A stretch of DNA of 49,805 bases from an uncultured Ruminococcus sp. (GCA_949291345.1 CASEVP010000067.1:1-49805), one strand, 5' to 3'. Shown: positions 36,338 to 46,352, counted from the stretch's first letter. The notes: generated from the letters alone by a model not told the origin. Numbers and translations are program-made.

Positions 36338-38029
36338 TCAATCTGTAGATTTCTCTTTATCATCCGCATTCTTCGATGCCGGTGGTGCGATACTTTCCGA
36401 CTCCGCTGCCTGTACAGCGTGCCCTAACTGATGCAGCTGCGCATGTGAAATCGTCTCTTCATATGGTGCGACTTCTTCCACAATTTCATTATCTTCTTCA
36501 TCATCCACAATACTATGATACCCATCGTCAAACTCCGGCTCAGCAGATGCAGCCAATGCTTCCTGTGCCTTCCGGGCTTCTCGCTTTGCCAGCCGCTCTT
36601 CCGCTGTCATCATATTCTTTCGAACAATAACAATGGCAACAAAAATCACCGCAAGTAGTACAACACTTAGCACGCTCCAAAAAAGAAACGTCTTCCAATC
36701 AAAATTTACCGAATCAAACGCAATATCCAATTCGCACGAGTCCACATAATCTGATGCTGCACCCGTATAGCCGATTAACTGGAAACCATCCAATGCTTTG
36801 ACCTGCAGACTGTTTCCCGTTCCCGATTCAACAGATACGACATCTTCACTATCTGCTTCCTCGTCTTCCGGAGCAGTGCATCCAAATGCATACTGTCCAA
36901 TTTTTGTCACACGCTTGGGTAATTGAATCGACTTGACAGCATCACAGCAAAAGAAGGCAAAATCACCAATTTCCAGATCTTCACCCTCTCCGCCGTCTTC
37001 ATCAGATGCCCCCGCAAATGTCACAGACGTCAACCCCGTACAATCCGCAAATGCTGTACTCTCAATATTCGTAACTGATTCGGGAATGGTAAGAGAAGTC
37101 AGACCACTGCAAAAATCAAATGCCATTTCTCCAATATACTGAAGATCCGCATTCAGCGTAATCTGCTGTAGATTTGCTGCAGAGAAAAATGAACCGGCAT
37201 AGATTACCAATACACCGTCTGGAACCGTAAAGGAAGTTTCTTCCCTTGCGGCTGGATACAAATACAAAATACTCTGCTCCGCATTATAAAGCACATCGTC
37301 CACCACTTTATAATTAACATTGTTCTCATCTACGGATATGGTCTGGAGCGCAGGACACGCCACAAAAGACATAGCACCGATTTCTTCCAACTGTGCTGGG
37401 ATCTCAAATTCTGTCAGCGAAAGACAACCATAAAAAGTATAGCTTCCAAGTTCTTTGACTTTTTGGGGGATATTGATCTGTTTTAATGAAACACAGTAGT
37501 AAAATTCTTGATTCCCTATTGTCTCCAAAGAATCCGGAAGTGTCAGTTCCGTCAAACTGGTACAATACCCAAACACCATATCGCCCAGGCTGGTGATTCC
37601 GGATCCCAAATCCAATTCTTGCAAAGCACTGCACTGAAAAAATGTGCCGTTTTCCAATGCTGTGACACCATCAGGAATTTTCAGAGACTGTAACTGTGTA
37701 CAACCATAAAATGCACTTTCTCCAATAGAAGTCACTGAACTGGGGATAGTCAGCGACATTAGATTTTCACAATTGGCAAATGCCTCATCTCCAATAGCAA
37801 CAATATCATAGCCATCAATCTCCGGCATAATGCTTATATTGGTTGCTGATGTTACACAATCTGTAACAGCCACCTGCGTTCCACTGATAATTGTATACGT
37901 CAAAGTCCCATCGTCAAAGCTGCTGCTTTCTTCCGTACTTTCCTCTGCAAGCGTCACCTCTGCCGGCAGCAGCAAGCTGACAGAACAAACCATTGCCGCA
38001 GCAGCAGCGATCCAACGTAGATATTTCAT
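36338..38029 (-). CDS. BspA-like leucine-rich-repeat surface protein, membrane-anchored (third of three)
   Basis: 563 residues. Signal peptide (about 1-28), about a dozen LRR_5 repeats of the form IP--V--IG--AF--C--L with a conserved Cys, an inserted block with VDDVLYNAEQSILYLYP, then a membrane helix (about 440-460) and a long acidic cytoplasmic tail of about 100 residues. BspA-type repeats occur in secreted adhesion proteins of gut bacteria and protozoa. AAAGGA lies six bases before the ATG. It is the last of three tandem paralogues after glmS. The ligand is unknown. Confidence 0.88.
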   Translation of the reverse strand: MKYLRWIAAAAAMVCSVSLLLPAEVTLAEESTEESSSFDDGTLTYTIISGTQVAVTDCVTSATNISIMPEIDGYDIVAIGDEAFANCENLMSLTIPSSVTSIGESAFYGCTQLQSLKIPDGVTALENGTFFQCSALQELDLGSGITSLGDMVFGYCTSLTELTLPDSLETIGNQEFYYCVSLKQINIPQKVKELGSYTFYGCLSLTEFEIPAQLEEIGAMSFVACPALQTISVDENNVNYKVVDDVLYNAEQSILYLYPAAREETSFTVPDGVLVIYAGSFFSAANLQQITLNADLQYIGEMAFDFCSGLTSLTIPESVTNIESTAFADCTGLTSVTFAGASDEDGGEGEDLEIGDFAFFCCDAVKSIQLPKRVTKIGQYAFGCTAPEDEEADSEDVVSVESGTGNSLQVKALDGFQLIGYTGAASDYVDSCELDIAFDSVNFDWKTFLFWSVLSVVLLAVIFVAIVIVRKNMMTAEERLAKREARKAQEALAASAEPEFDDGYHSIVDDEEDNEIVEEVAPYEETISHAQLHQLGHAVQAAESESIAPPASKNADDKEKSTD

Positions 38030-38136
38030 TATTTTTCCTTTCTGCCGCATCTTTTCATATTTTTTCCAGCAGCGTATACGGCAATAACCGCCCATTTTTA
38101 GCGTATTTTCTGCATCCACAATATTCCCATTTCACT

Positions 38137-39627
38137 TTATTTGTTCCATTTTTTACTCACTGGCTTTGATTTGTTTTTTCCTTTTTCCGGCGCATGGCGA
38201 CTCGTGACACGAATTTTGGTATGACTGCGGTATACCAACACAATTACCACAATTACACCTGCCACAACAACCAATACAATAGTGCCAATGATCCAGCCTA
38301 CCACATTACCAGTATTCCATTCCTTCATATAAGAAGAAACCGCCTGACTACCAGCATTTTTTACATGAAGCTGATCCATCTTTTCCGCCACGTTGTTTTC
38401 TGCGTCTGCAGGAGTATAGTATCCAATCGCCTGCTCACCAATTTCTGTAATGGTAGATGGCAATTCTAGTTCCGACAGACTTCCACAGTTATAAAAGCAC
38501 TGCTTTCCCAATGTAGTAACGCCTTCAGGCACTGTCATCTTTTGCAGACTTGCGCAAGCATAAAAACAATGGTCACCTAACGTCCGCATACTATCTGGCA
38601 GCACTATTTTTTCTATGGACAAACAATATCCGAATACTGCTCCGACAAGTTCTGTTACACCTTTCGGGATCTCTACTGCTTTCAAACTGGTACAATAATA
38701 AAAGCAGTCCTCTCCGATGGTCTGCACATTTGAAAGAGTAATCTCTTCCAGAATCGTCGAGCCAATAAAACTCCAGTCCTCCAGTTTCTCGCATGTCTCC
38801 GGCACTTGATAAAAAGTTTCTGGTTTGGCTTGAGGATATCGTATCAAGGTCGACCCATCAGCGGTGAACAGCACACCATCCAACGCCTGATATGCCGTAT
38901 TACCTTCCTCTACCGTAAAATTTGTGAGCGCCTGGCAGCCGTCAAACACATACTTGCCCAGCGCCGTACAGGATGCTGGCAACATCACTTCCGTCAGCTT
39001 CTGACAATTCTGAAAGGCATAGTCTCCAATTTCCTTCAGATTAGCGGAAAACGTCACTTCAGTCAGAGCAGTACAGCTATAAAACGCCTCACTGCCAATC
39101 GCTGTGATGGAATCTGGCAGTTCTAAAGTGGGAATATAGCTGCAATTATAAAACAAAGCATCTGGAAGTTCCGTCAATGTCGAAGGCAGCGTGATTTGGC
39201 TAAGCATCGTACAAGACTCAAACGCACCTTTCCCAATCTCCGTCAAACCCTCCGGCAACGTAACCACACACAGCATTGCGCAGCCGTTAAATGCACTTTC
39301 TCCAATTTTGGTCACATGTGCCGGCACTACAACATCAGTGATCACTTCACAGTTCATAAACGCTGCCTCTCCAATCTCTGTGACAGGCATCCCATCGATT
39401 TCTTCCGGAAGAATCACATCTGTCGCCGCTGTGTCACAAGACGTTATTGTCACCCCAGTATCATTTTCTCGATAGGTGAATACGTCATATGTCTCATCCT
39501 GCGAAGTATCAATCGTCACTGCTGTACCATCATCTACACTGTTTTCTGCCGCAAATACCGACAATGACTGCAACACTGCTATTGCGCAAACTGTCGACGC
39601 CAACATACATCGAACCAATCTTTTCAT
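38137..39627 (-). CDS. BspA-like leucine-rich-repeat surface protein, membrane-anchored (second of three)
   Basis: 496 residues: signal peptide (MKRLVRCMLASTVCA start), LRR_5 repeats through about residue 420, including the insert DGVLFTADGSTLIRYP shared by all three paralogues, then a membrane helix (about 442-465) and a short basic tail, unlike the long acidic tails of its neighbours. The ATG comes one base after the stop of the upstream LRR gene, so translation is likely coupled; a longer start at 39648 would begin inside that gene and disturb the signal peptide. The function is unknown beyond a surface-exposed repeat domain. Confidence 0.87.
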   Translation of the reverse strand: MKRLVRCMLASTVCAIAVLQSLSVFAAENSVDDGTAVTIDTSQDETYDVFTYRENDTGVTITSCDTAATDVILPEEIDGMPVTEIGEAAFMNCEVITDVVVPAHVTKIGESAFNGCAMLCVVTLPEGLTEIGKGAFESCTMLSQITLPSTLTELPDALFYNCSYIPTLELPDSITAIGSEAFYSCTALTEVTFSANLKEIGDYAFQNCQKLTEVMLPASCTALGKYVFDGCQALTNFTVEEGNTAYQALDGVLFTADGSTLIRYPQAKPETFYQVPETCEKLEDWSFIGSTILEEITLSNVQTIGEDCFYYCTSLKAVEIPKGVTELVGAVFGYCLSIEKIVLPDSMRTLGDHCFYACASLQKMTVPEGVTTLGKQCFYNCGSLSELELPSTITEIGEQAIGYYTPADAENNVAEKMDQLHVKNAGSQAVSSYMKEWNTGNVVGWIIGTIVLVVVAGVIVVIVLVYRSHTKIRVTSRHAPEKGKNKSKPVSKKWNK

Positions 39628-39628
39628 A

Positions 39629-40978
39629 TTATTCTCGTTTTGCATCATCTGTATCCATTTTTTCCATTATTTCCGTATCATCCGTTTTTTCATCAAGCTG
39701 TTCTTGTATTGATGCCGTCTCTTCGTCAGATTGCTCAACTGTCTTTTCAACCGCTTCCGCCGTATTCTCTGCCGGCATTGCAGCCCTTTCCGCTTCATTT
39801 TGCTTTTGATGTCGAAGAAGCTTTCTTTCTTTTCTTCCGGATACCAAAAGAATGATACCTACTACAATCAACAACAGCGCAGCAACGCCCAACAAAATCC
39901 ATTTACCGTACTCCTGCCAGATGCTTGGCTTCTGTGACTGCACTTCTACTGTCTGATCTTCATTTTCCACATTTTCCGACATCACACTCTGGAATGTGAA
40001 AGAATTAGAATAATTGTTTTCAGAATCTTCATCAGTACAATACCGCTGTGCCTGAGAACCGACAGAACCATATACCACAAAATTGTCCACTGGCGTTTCC
40101 ATATCTTCTTCATAGCCAAATGCACAGAATCCGATATAAGTCACACTATCCGGAATTGTCACTTCCTTCATCGCCGTGCCTGCAAACGCTGCCATTTGTA
40201 TCTCCGTCAAATTGCCGGCATCTGAAAATGTCACTTTCTCCAAGTTGGAATCTCCTGCAAACGCCGCCGCCTCAATCAGTTCCAAATCAGTGGGAAACGT
40301 CACTTCTTTCAAGCCCGTGCAGTACGCAAAAGCATATTGTCCAATCTCCCGTACCGTTTCTGGTAATTCCAGCGACTCTAGCTTCGTCCAGCCAAACGCC
40401 CACTCGTTTATATACAAGAGTCCATCCGGCAGTTTGACCGATGTCAAGGCAGCGTTGGAAAAGGACGAGGAACGAATCTCAACAACACCATCCGGCACCG
40501 TATAGGCATTTCCTTCCCGTTCCGGCGGGTATAAATACAAATCCTTACCATCTGCGGAAAACAGTACGCCGTCTTCTACCTTAAAATTTTCGTTTCCGTC
40601 TGCTACTAACACATTTTCCAAAGAAGTACAGCCATAAAAGCAGGAACTCCCAATTGTTTCTAATGTATCAGGCAGTGTAATTTCTGTTAGAGTATCCTGC
40701 AGTGCAAATGCGCCGCTGCCGAACTCCACAACAGTATGGTTTTCAATCTCAGAAGGAATAACAAGCGCTGCATCACTGCCCACATAATCGGTAATGACGG
40801 CATCACCATTTTCATTGACGGTATATTCATAATCACCACTGACCAATTCTTCTGATGCACTGCTCTCAGATACAGAACTTTGTGCGTCTGACGTTTCCTC
40901 GGCCAATACCGGAAAACTGATACACTGTACCATACATGCTGCCGCTGCTGCAACCCATGCCAATTTTTGTAATTTCAT
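39629..40978 (-). CDS. BspA-like leucine-rich-repeat surface protein, membrane-anchored (first of three)
   Basis: 449 residues: signal peptide (about 1-26), Ser/Glu-rich linker, LRR_5 repeats (about 70-300) with the insert DGVLFSADGKDLYLYPPE, a juxtamembrane linker, a membrane helix (about 352-374) and an acidic cytoplasmic tail of about 75 residues. AAGGAA lies before the ATG. It starts 21 bases after the glmS stop with no terminator between, so glmS and the LRR genes appear to form one operon. Its cytoplasmic tail suggests either simple anchoring or contact with inside partners. Confidence 0.88.
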   Translation of the reverse strand: MKLQKLAWVAAAAACMVQCISFPVLAEETSDAQSSVSESSASEELVSGDYEYTVNENGDAVITDYVGSDAALVIPSEIENHTVVEFGSGAFALQDTLTEITLPDTLETIGSSCFYGCTSLENVLVADGNENFKVEDGVLFSADGKDLYLYPPEREGNAYTVPDGVVEIRSSSFSNAALTSVKLPDGLLYINEWAFGWTKLESLELPETVREIGQYAFAYCTGLKEVTFPTDLELIEAAAFAGDSNLEKVTFSDAGNLTEIQMAAFAGTAMKEVTIPDSVTYIGFCAFGYEEDMETPVDNFVVYGSVGSQAQRYCTDEDSENNYSNSFTFQSVMSENVENEDQTVEVQSQKPSIWQEYGKWILLGVAALLLIVVGIILLVSGRKERKLLRHQKQNEAERAAMPAENTAEAVEKTVEQSDEETASIQEQLDEKTDDTEIMEKMDTDDAKRE

Positions 40979-40999
40979 GTTTTATCGTTCCTTTTCCTT

Positions 41000-42820
41000 T
41001 TATTCCACCGTTACTGACTTCGCCAGATTCCGTGGTTTATCCACATCATTGCCTTTAAGAACCGCAGTATAATACGCAATTAGCTGCAGCGGCACCACCG
41101 CTACCATAGGCATCAGCAAATCATCAAATTCCGGTAATCCAAAACGAATGTCCACTGCATCAGGATCAATATTGTCCGTCTCTCGACAAACCAAAATTAC
41201 TTTTGCGCCTCTCGCCTTGACTTCCTTGATATTGCTAACCGTTTTTTCCATCAAAGATTTCTGCGTTGCCACTGCAATCACCGGCATATTTTGTGTAATC
41301 AGGGAAATGGTACCATGTTTTAGTTCTCCTGCCGCATACGATTCCGAATGGATATAGGAGATCTCCTTGAGTTTTAATGAACCTTCCATACTCAGTGCAT
41401 AATCCAGACCCCGGCCAATGTACAAAAGGCTGTCTGCCGTGATCAGCGAAGAGGCAATATATTGAGTTTGTTCTTTATGTTCCAGAATACCCTCTATTGC
41501 ATCGGGCGTCTTCTGCAAAAGCTGCACCAATCTCCGGCATTCATCTGCATCGATCTTTCCTACAGACAATGCCAACTCAAACGCCAACAGGTACATCACA
41601 GCAATCTGCACCATATATGCCTTTGTAGATGCCACTGCAATTTCAGGCCCGGCATGTGTATAGATCAGCATATCCGCTTCTCTTGCGATAGAGCTTCCCA
41701 TCGCATTGACAATAGCCAGTGTTTTAGCACCTAAACTTTTTGCCAAACGCATTGCCGCCAAACTATCTGCCGTTTCTCCCGACTGAGAAATGATAATGAC
41801 TAAATCCCCTTCACCTACCAGCGGCTCCCGATAGCGGAATTCTGATGCAATATCCACCGTCACCGGTACCCGTGCCAATTTTTCAATCACATATTTTCCC
41901 ACCGTACCGGCATGCATTGCCGTACCGCAGGCTACCACATGAATATGATGGAATCCACACAGCACCTCCGGCGTAATACCGCATTCCTCCAGATTTGGCA
42001 GTCCATCCCGAATACGATTTTTTATGGTATTCCGAATGGCAGTAGGCTGTTCATGGATTTCTTTCAGCATAAAATGGGCGTAGCCACCTTTTCCGATTGC
42101 TTCTACATCCCAATCTGCTGTTTTTAATTCTTTTTCCACCGGTGCGCCAAAAACATCAAAAATCTTCACACCGTCTGTAGACAGCACTGCAATCTCTTCA
42201 TGCTCCAGCAGATAATAATCTCTGGTATATTCAATAATTGCCGGTACATCTGATGCAATAAAACTTTCTCCCTTTCCGACACCCACAATCAATGGACTTT
42301 CACAGCGCACCGCATATACCTGTTCCGGATGATCAGCAAATATAATTCCCAGTGCATACGACCCTTCCAGATCACGCACCGTTTCCGAAATGGTCTGAAT
42401 GGGACTGCCGTTGTACCGATAATCCAGCAGTTTTGCTACCACTTCCGTATCTGTATCACTGTCAAAAGAAACACCCTTTGACAGTAAATAATCTTTCAAT
42501 TCTTTATAATTCTCAATAATACCGTTATGTACAATTGTTACTCTGCCACCACTATGGGGATGTGAATTAACATCCGACGGTTCCCCATGCGTCGCCCATC
42601 TCGTATGACCAATTCCCACATTACCGATTGGTCTCCCCTCTTTTTCCATTCGGCTCTCCAAATCCTTTAGGCGACCTTTGGATTTTGCCACTGTGATCTT
42701 ACCCTCTTGAAATACAGCAATGCCAGCGGAATCGTAACCCCGGTACTCCAGTTTGCTCAGACCATTCATCAGCACCTCAGTACAATCCCGTTTTCCCACA
42801 TATCCAACAATTCCACACAT
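41000..42820 (-). CDS. glmS: GlmS, glucosamine-6-phosphate synthase
   Basis: Makes glucosamine-6-phosphate from fructose-6-phosphate and glutamine, the entry to UDP-GlcNAc and the cell wall. The 606-residue protein opens MCGIVGYVG with the N-terminal nucleophile Cys, has the glutaminase block (GIGHTRWATHG), two SIS domains (SQSGETADSLAA) and the C-terminal KSVTVE. GTGAGG precedes the ATG. The usual Firmicutes glmS ribozyme could not be recognised in the short leader. It heads a unit with three LRR proteins and a carboxypeptidase. Confidence 0.97.
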   Translation of the reverse strand: MCGIVGYVGKRDCTEVLMNGLSKLEYRGYDSAGIAVFQEGKITVAKSKGRLKDLESRMEKEGRPIGNVGIGHTRWATHGEPSDVNSHPHSGGRVTIVHNGIIENYKELKDYLLSKGVSFDSDTDTEVVAKLLDYRYNGSPIQTISETVRDLEGSYALGIIFADHPEQVYAVRCESPLIVGVGKGESFIASDVPAIIEYTRDYYLLEHEEIAVLSTDGVKIFDVFGAPVEKELKTADWDVEAIGKGGYAHFMLKEIHEQPTAIRNTIKNRIRDGLPNLEECGITPEVLCGFHHIHVVACGTAMHAGTVGKYVIEKLARVPVTVDIASEFRYREPLVGEGDLVIIISQSGETADSLAAMRLAKSLGAKTLAIVNAMGSSIAREADMLIYTHAGPEIAVASTKAYMVQIAVMYLLAFELALSVGKIDADECRRLVQLLQKTPDAIEGILEHKEQTQYIASSLITADSLLYIGRGLDYALSMEGSLKLKEISYIHSESYAAGELKHGTISLITQNMPVIAVATQKSLMEKTVSNIKEVKARGAKVILVCRETDNIDPDAVDIRFGLPEFDDLLMPMVAVVPLQLIAYYTAVLKGNDVDKPRNLAKSVTVE

Positions 42821-42915
42821 ATCTATGCCTCACTTTCATTTCAAATACCGGGTAGCAACTTATGCAATATGCATTTTCCGATACAGACGCATTTATCTGA
42901 TATCATATACTTTAG

Positions 42916-42944
42916 ATTATAACATAATTGCTACAAAAATGCAA
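42916..42944 (-). promoter_or_regulatory. Promoter of glmS and the LRR operon
   Basis: Minus-strand TTGCAT (42939-42944), 17-bp spacer, TATAAT (42916-42921); leader about 90 bases. Between this promoter and the serA terminator at 43086 nothing was recognised. Confidence 0.85.
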
Positions 42945-43085
42945 CTGATTATTTGGTGAAAATTACGTGATTACAGTTTGTCAATAATACCTTTTCCAGA
43001 TTCTTCAACCACTTTATATAAATATAAAGTATTTTTGAGAAACAGTACTCGATATGCTATTGTTTTCAATTCTTTCCTACAATAC

Positions 43086-43132
43086 AAAAAGCATCCTCTT
43101 TCCATATCTTTTGTAAGGATAGAGGATGCTTT
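43086..43132 (-). terminator. Terminator after serC-serA
   Basis: AAAGCATCCTCT (43088-43099) pairs with AGAGGATGCTTT (43121-43132); A's on the plus strand give a T-run on the minus strand. Confidence 0.85.
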
Positions 43133-43160
43133 CGCAGCACTTTTTAATATTATATTGTTC

Positions 43161-44321
43161 TTACTTTGCAAATATTCGGACATTCAACACACCGTCAACC
43201 GCCTTTAATGCGGCCACCATGGCATCAGTAACACCGTCAATATCCAAAATGGTATAGGCATAATCCTTTTTGCTGGTATTCAGCATATTTTCAATATTAG
43301 CGCCAGCATCTCCCACGACAGATGTTAATGCCGAAATCATTGCTGGTACATTTCTGTGAATAATGCATACTTTTGTATACACTGTCTGTAACCGTGCATT
43401 CGGTAAGTTGACACTATTGCAGATATCCCCGTTTTCCAAGTATGCTATCAGTTCATCTGCTGCCATTCTTGCACAATTCTCCTCACTCTCCGGCGTTGAT
43501 GCACCGAGGTGCGGTGTAGCAATGATGTGTTTGGCACAAGCAGTCTTGGCATTGGGAAAATCCGTACAGTAATACGAAACCTTACCATTCTCCAGCGCCT
43601 CCAGCATATCATCATCATTTACCAGTTCGCCACGAGCATAATTCAGAATTCTCACACCATCTTTCATCTTTGCAATGGTTTCTTTGCAAATCATGCCTTT
43701 GGTATCATTATTATACGGTACATGAATGGTCAGATAGTCTGCTTCTGCAAAAACATCTTCCTGTGTCTTTTTCACCTTTACCGATGGATCCAACCGCAAT
43801 GCTGCGCCGACAGACAAAAATGGATCTGTTCCCACAACCTGCATGCCCAGTGCTACTGCCGCATTTGCAACCAGTGCGCCAATGGCACCCAGACCGATAA
43901 TCCCCAGTGTCTTCCCTTTAATCTCGGGACCCGCAAACTGGCTCTTTCCCTTTTCTACCTGCTTACCTATGGAAAGTTCCCCATCTTCAAGTTTCGATGT
44001 CCAACACATTGCCTCTGGAATTCTTCGAGAAGAAAGTAATATGCCTGTCAGCACCAATTCCTTTACTGCATTGGCATTGGCACCTGGCGTGTTAAACACA
44101 CAAATGCCTTCCTCTGAACAGCGCTCCAGCGGAATGTTGTTCACGCCTGCACCTGCACGGGCAATGGCTTTTAAATTGTCACCAAACGACATCTCATGCA
44201 GCGATGCACTGCGCACCAGAATAGCGTCCGGATTTTCCGCTGTATCTGCAACGGTATAATTGCTTCCAAAGCGATCTGTTCCAGCTTTAGAAATTTTATT
44301 CATTGTCTGAATTGTATACAT
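43161..44321 (-). CDS. serA: SerA, D-3-phosphoglycerate dehydrogenase
   Basis: First step of serine synthesis, NAD-dependent oxidation of 3-phosphoglycerate. The 386-residue protein has the NAD-binding GLGAIG (143-148), NYARGELVND, catalytic His in ATPHLGAS, and a C-terminal ACT domain (about 315-386, the serine-sensing region of the family). This is the short form without the extra ASB domain. It starts 18 bases after serC. Confidence 0.94.
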   Translation of the reverse strand: MYTIQTMNKISKAGTDRFGSNYTVADTAENPDAILVRSASLHEMSFGDNLKAIARAGAGVNNIPLERCSEEGICVFNTPGANANAVKELVLTGILLSSRRIPEAMCWTSKLEDGELSIGKQVEKGKSQFAGPEIKGKTLGIIGLGAIGALVANAAVALGMQVVGTDPFLSVGAALRLDPSVKVKKTQEDVFAEADYLTIHVPYNNDTKGMICKETIAKMKDGVRILNYARGELVNDDDMLEALENGKVSYYCTDFPNAKTACAKHIIATPHLGASTPESEENCARMAADELIAYLENGDICNSVNLPNARLQTVYTKVCIIHRNVPAMISALTSVVGDAGANIENMLNTSKKDYAYTILDIDGVTDAMVAALKAVDGVLNVRIFAK

Positions 44322-44339
44322 GGTACTGCTGTCCTTTCT

Positions 44340-45425
44340 TCAGGCGTTCTCTGCCTCAAACTTGCGCATGAACTCTACTAATTTTTCGACACCTTCTATC
44401 GGCATAGCATTATAAATTGATGCACGCATACCGCCTACCGTCCGATGCCCCTTTAGATTCACAAAACCTGCCGCAGTTGCTTCCTTGACAAACTTAGCGT
44501 CCAGTTCCTTGTCGCCTGTCACAAACGGCACATTCATCAGCGAACGATCTTCTTTTCGTACTGTTCCCTTAAACAGTTTGCTCTCGTCCAAGAAATCATA
44601 CAACACCTTAGCCTTAGCAATGTTGTGTTTCTGCATTGCCTCCAGACCGCCCATCTTCTTAATCCACTGGAACACCTTGCCGCAGATATAAATTCCATAA
44701 CAAGGCGGGGTATTATACAGAGAACCAGCATCTGCCTGTGTTTTCCACGCCAGCATTGTCGGCGTATTTTCTACCGGAGGCTTCTCCGGAATCATATCCT
44801 CCCGGATAATTGCAATCACCACACCTGCTGGGCCAACATTCTTTTGTACACCGCCATAAATAACTGCATACTTTGTCACATCAACAGGCTCGCTGAGAAA
44901 ACAGGAAGATACATCTGCCACAAGGGGCTTACCCTTGGTATTCGGCAGTGTCTTAAACTTTGTACCATAAATCGTATTATTTTCACAGATATATACATAG
45001 TCCGCATCGTCATCAATGGGCAAATCAGAACAATCCGGAATATAAGAGAAGGTTTTATCCTCAGAAGTAGCGATCTTAACTGCCTTTCCATATTTCTGGG
45101 CTTCCTGATAGGCTTTCTTTGCCCACTGTCCGGTTACAATATAATCTGCCACTCCGTTTTTCATCAGATTCATCGGCACTGCTGCAAACTGCTGCGATGC
45201 ACCGCCCTGCAAAAACAAAACCTTGTAATTGTCCGGAATTCCCATCAAATCACGCAGATCCTGCTCTGCCGTCTGAATGATCTCATCAAATGCGGCACTT
45301 CGGTGACTCATCTCCATTACAGACATACCAGTGCCTTTATAATCTAACATCTCTTCTGCTGCTTCCCGCAGCACTTCTTCCGGCAGCACAGCCGGACCTG
45401 CACTGAAATTATATACTCTATGCAT
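44340..45425 (-). CDS. serC: SerC, phosphoserine aminotransferase
   Basis: PLP enzyme that transaminates 3-phosphohydroxypyruvate to phosphoserine, the second step of serine synthesis. 361 residues; NFSAGPAVLPEEVL at the start, FLQGGASQQF, PLP lysine in GGVQKNVGPAG (Lys 195), and the C-terminal GHRTVGGMRASIYNA. GGAGGG precedes the ATG. It is first in a two-gene serC-serA operon; serB is not present. Confidence 0.96.
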   Translation of the reverse strand: MHRVYNFSAGPAVLPEEVLREAAEEMLDYKGTGMSVMEMSHRSAAFDEIIQTAEQDLRDLMGIPDNYKVLFLQGGASQQFAAVPMNLMKNGVADYIVTGQWAKKAYQEAQKYGKAVKIATSEDKTFSYIPDCSDLPIDDDADYVYICENNTIYGTKFKTLPNTKGKPLVADVSSCFLSEPVDVTKYAVIYGGVQKNVGPAGVVIAIIREDMIPEKPPVENTPTMLAWKTQADAGSLYNTPPCYGIYICGKVFQWIKKMGGLEAMQKHNIAKAKVLYDFLDESKLFKGTVRKEDRSLMNVPFVTGDKELDAKFVKEATAAGFVNLKGHRTVGGMRASIYNAMPIEGVEKLVEFMRKFEAENA

Positions 45426-45505
45426 GATTCGATACCCTCCTGCAAGACACGGACCTTCTCCGAATCTTTTAATTTGTGATCCCGTTTTCTACCACGGTAT
45501 TTTTT

Positions 45506-45534
45506 ATTATACGCCTTTTCCGAAAAAATGTCAA
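45506..45534 (-). promoter_or_regulatory. Promoter of serC-serA
   Basis: Perfect consensus on the minus strand: TTGACA (45529-45534), 17-bp spacer, TATAAT (45506-45511). The leader of about 75 bases is too short for a T-box. Confidence 0.9.
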
Positions 45535-45584
45535 GATATTGAAAAAAAACTCCAAATTTGCACCAATTTTCCCCATATTTTTAA

Positions 45585-45642
45585 CATAAAATGCGGCACT
45601 GTACAAAGAATAGCCCATTTGCTGAACTTTATGCAGTGCCGC
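45585..45642 (-). terminator. Probable terminator after the lipoprotein pair
   Basis: GCGGCACTG (45593-45601) and CAGTGCCGC (45634-45642) pair perfectly around a 32-base loop, followed on the minus strand by ATTTTATG. The loop is long, so confidence is moderate. Confidence 0.55.
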
Positions 45643-45651
45643 CGTAAAGCA

Positions 45652-46332
45652 TTATCCTAAAATTGTATACTGATTTCCCGACCTAACGACCATGATCTCG
45701 CTGTCCTCCATAATGGTAAGGGCATTTCCCTCTTCGTCTTCGCCCTCCATGGTTACTGCAATATCATACATTTCATCACATTGCGCCTCTAGATCTGCAA
45801 CAAATTCTTCTCCAAACAGTTGCACAAATGCACTGAGATAATCTTCCACGAAATCATTTTCTGTATCCAATTGATCTTCCAGCGTCTGTGCCTGTTTCAT
45901 CTTCAATACAGTGATCGTAAACGAGTCTGTACCTGCATATTCTGTCAGTGTCTGATGACACTGCTCCAGCCCCATCTCCAAGCTATAACCGCCTTGTTCC
46001 TGAAGCATCTCACTAATATACTGCTGGTACACCGGATTCACCTGTTGCAAATACAAGTCATAGTTCTGTGTTTCTACTGCATAAAAATACAATCCAATGG
46101 CATTGGCAACACCCTCAGGTACTTCTTCGCTATCGTAGGAAAATGTATAATGCATATCCTTGGGATCAGACTCTGTCACAGGTTCATAAGAAGATTCTGT
46201 CTGCAACGATGCATCTTGCTGACTTTGCAGCGAGTCGGATACATTCTTCTCACTACTGCCGCATCCGTTAACAACACTCGCCAAAAGGAATGCCAGCACA
46301 GCCGCATTGACCTTAGCGATCCAGACTTTCAT
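45652..46332 (-). CDS. Predicted lipoprotein, unknown function
   Basis: 226 residues. The start MKVWIAKVN with AAAGGAG six bases upstream gives a normal signal peptide; a longer frame to 46395 would not. The lipobox-like VNGC puts the lipidated Cys near 24. An acidic linker and a helical domain with AIGLYFYAVETQNYDLYLQQ follow, then beta-rich sequence ending VVRSGNQYTILG, an NTF2-like layout. It lies 20 bases after the LRR lipoprotein gene, in one unit. It shares this layout with the lipoprotein at 30692-31336. Confidence 0.8.
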   Translation of the reverse strand: MKVWIAKVNAAVLAFLLASVVNGCGSSEKNVSDSLQSQQDASLQTESSYEPVTESDPKDMHYTFSYDSEEVPEGVANAIGLYFYAVETQNYDLYLQQVNPVYQQYISEMLQEQGGYSLEMGLEQCHQTLTEYAGTDSFTITVLKMKQAQTLEDQLDTENDFVEDYLSAFVQLFGEEFVADLEAQCDEMYDIAVTMEGEDEEGNALTIMEDSEIMVVRSGNQYTILG

Positions 46333-46352
46333 TCTGTGCTCCTTTCCAGCAA

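Noticed and set aside
42821..42915. Possible glmS ribozyme upstream of glmS
   Set aside because: The leader is only about 90 bases and none of the conserved ribozyme core blocks could be recognised. A covariance search would be decisive.
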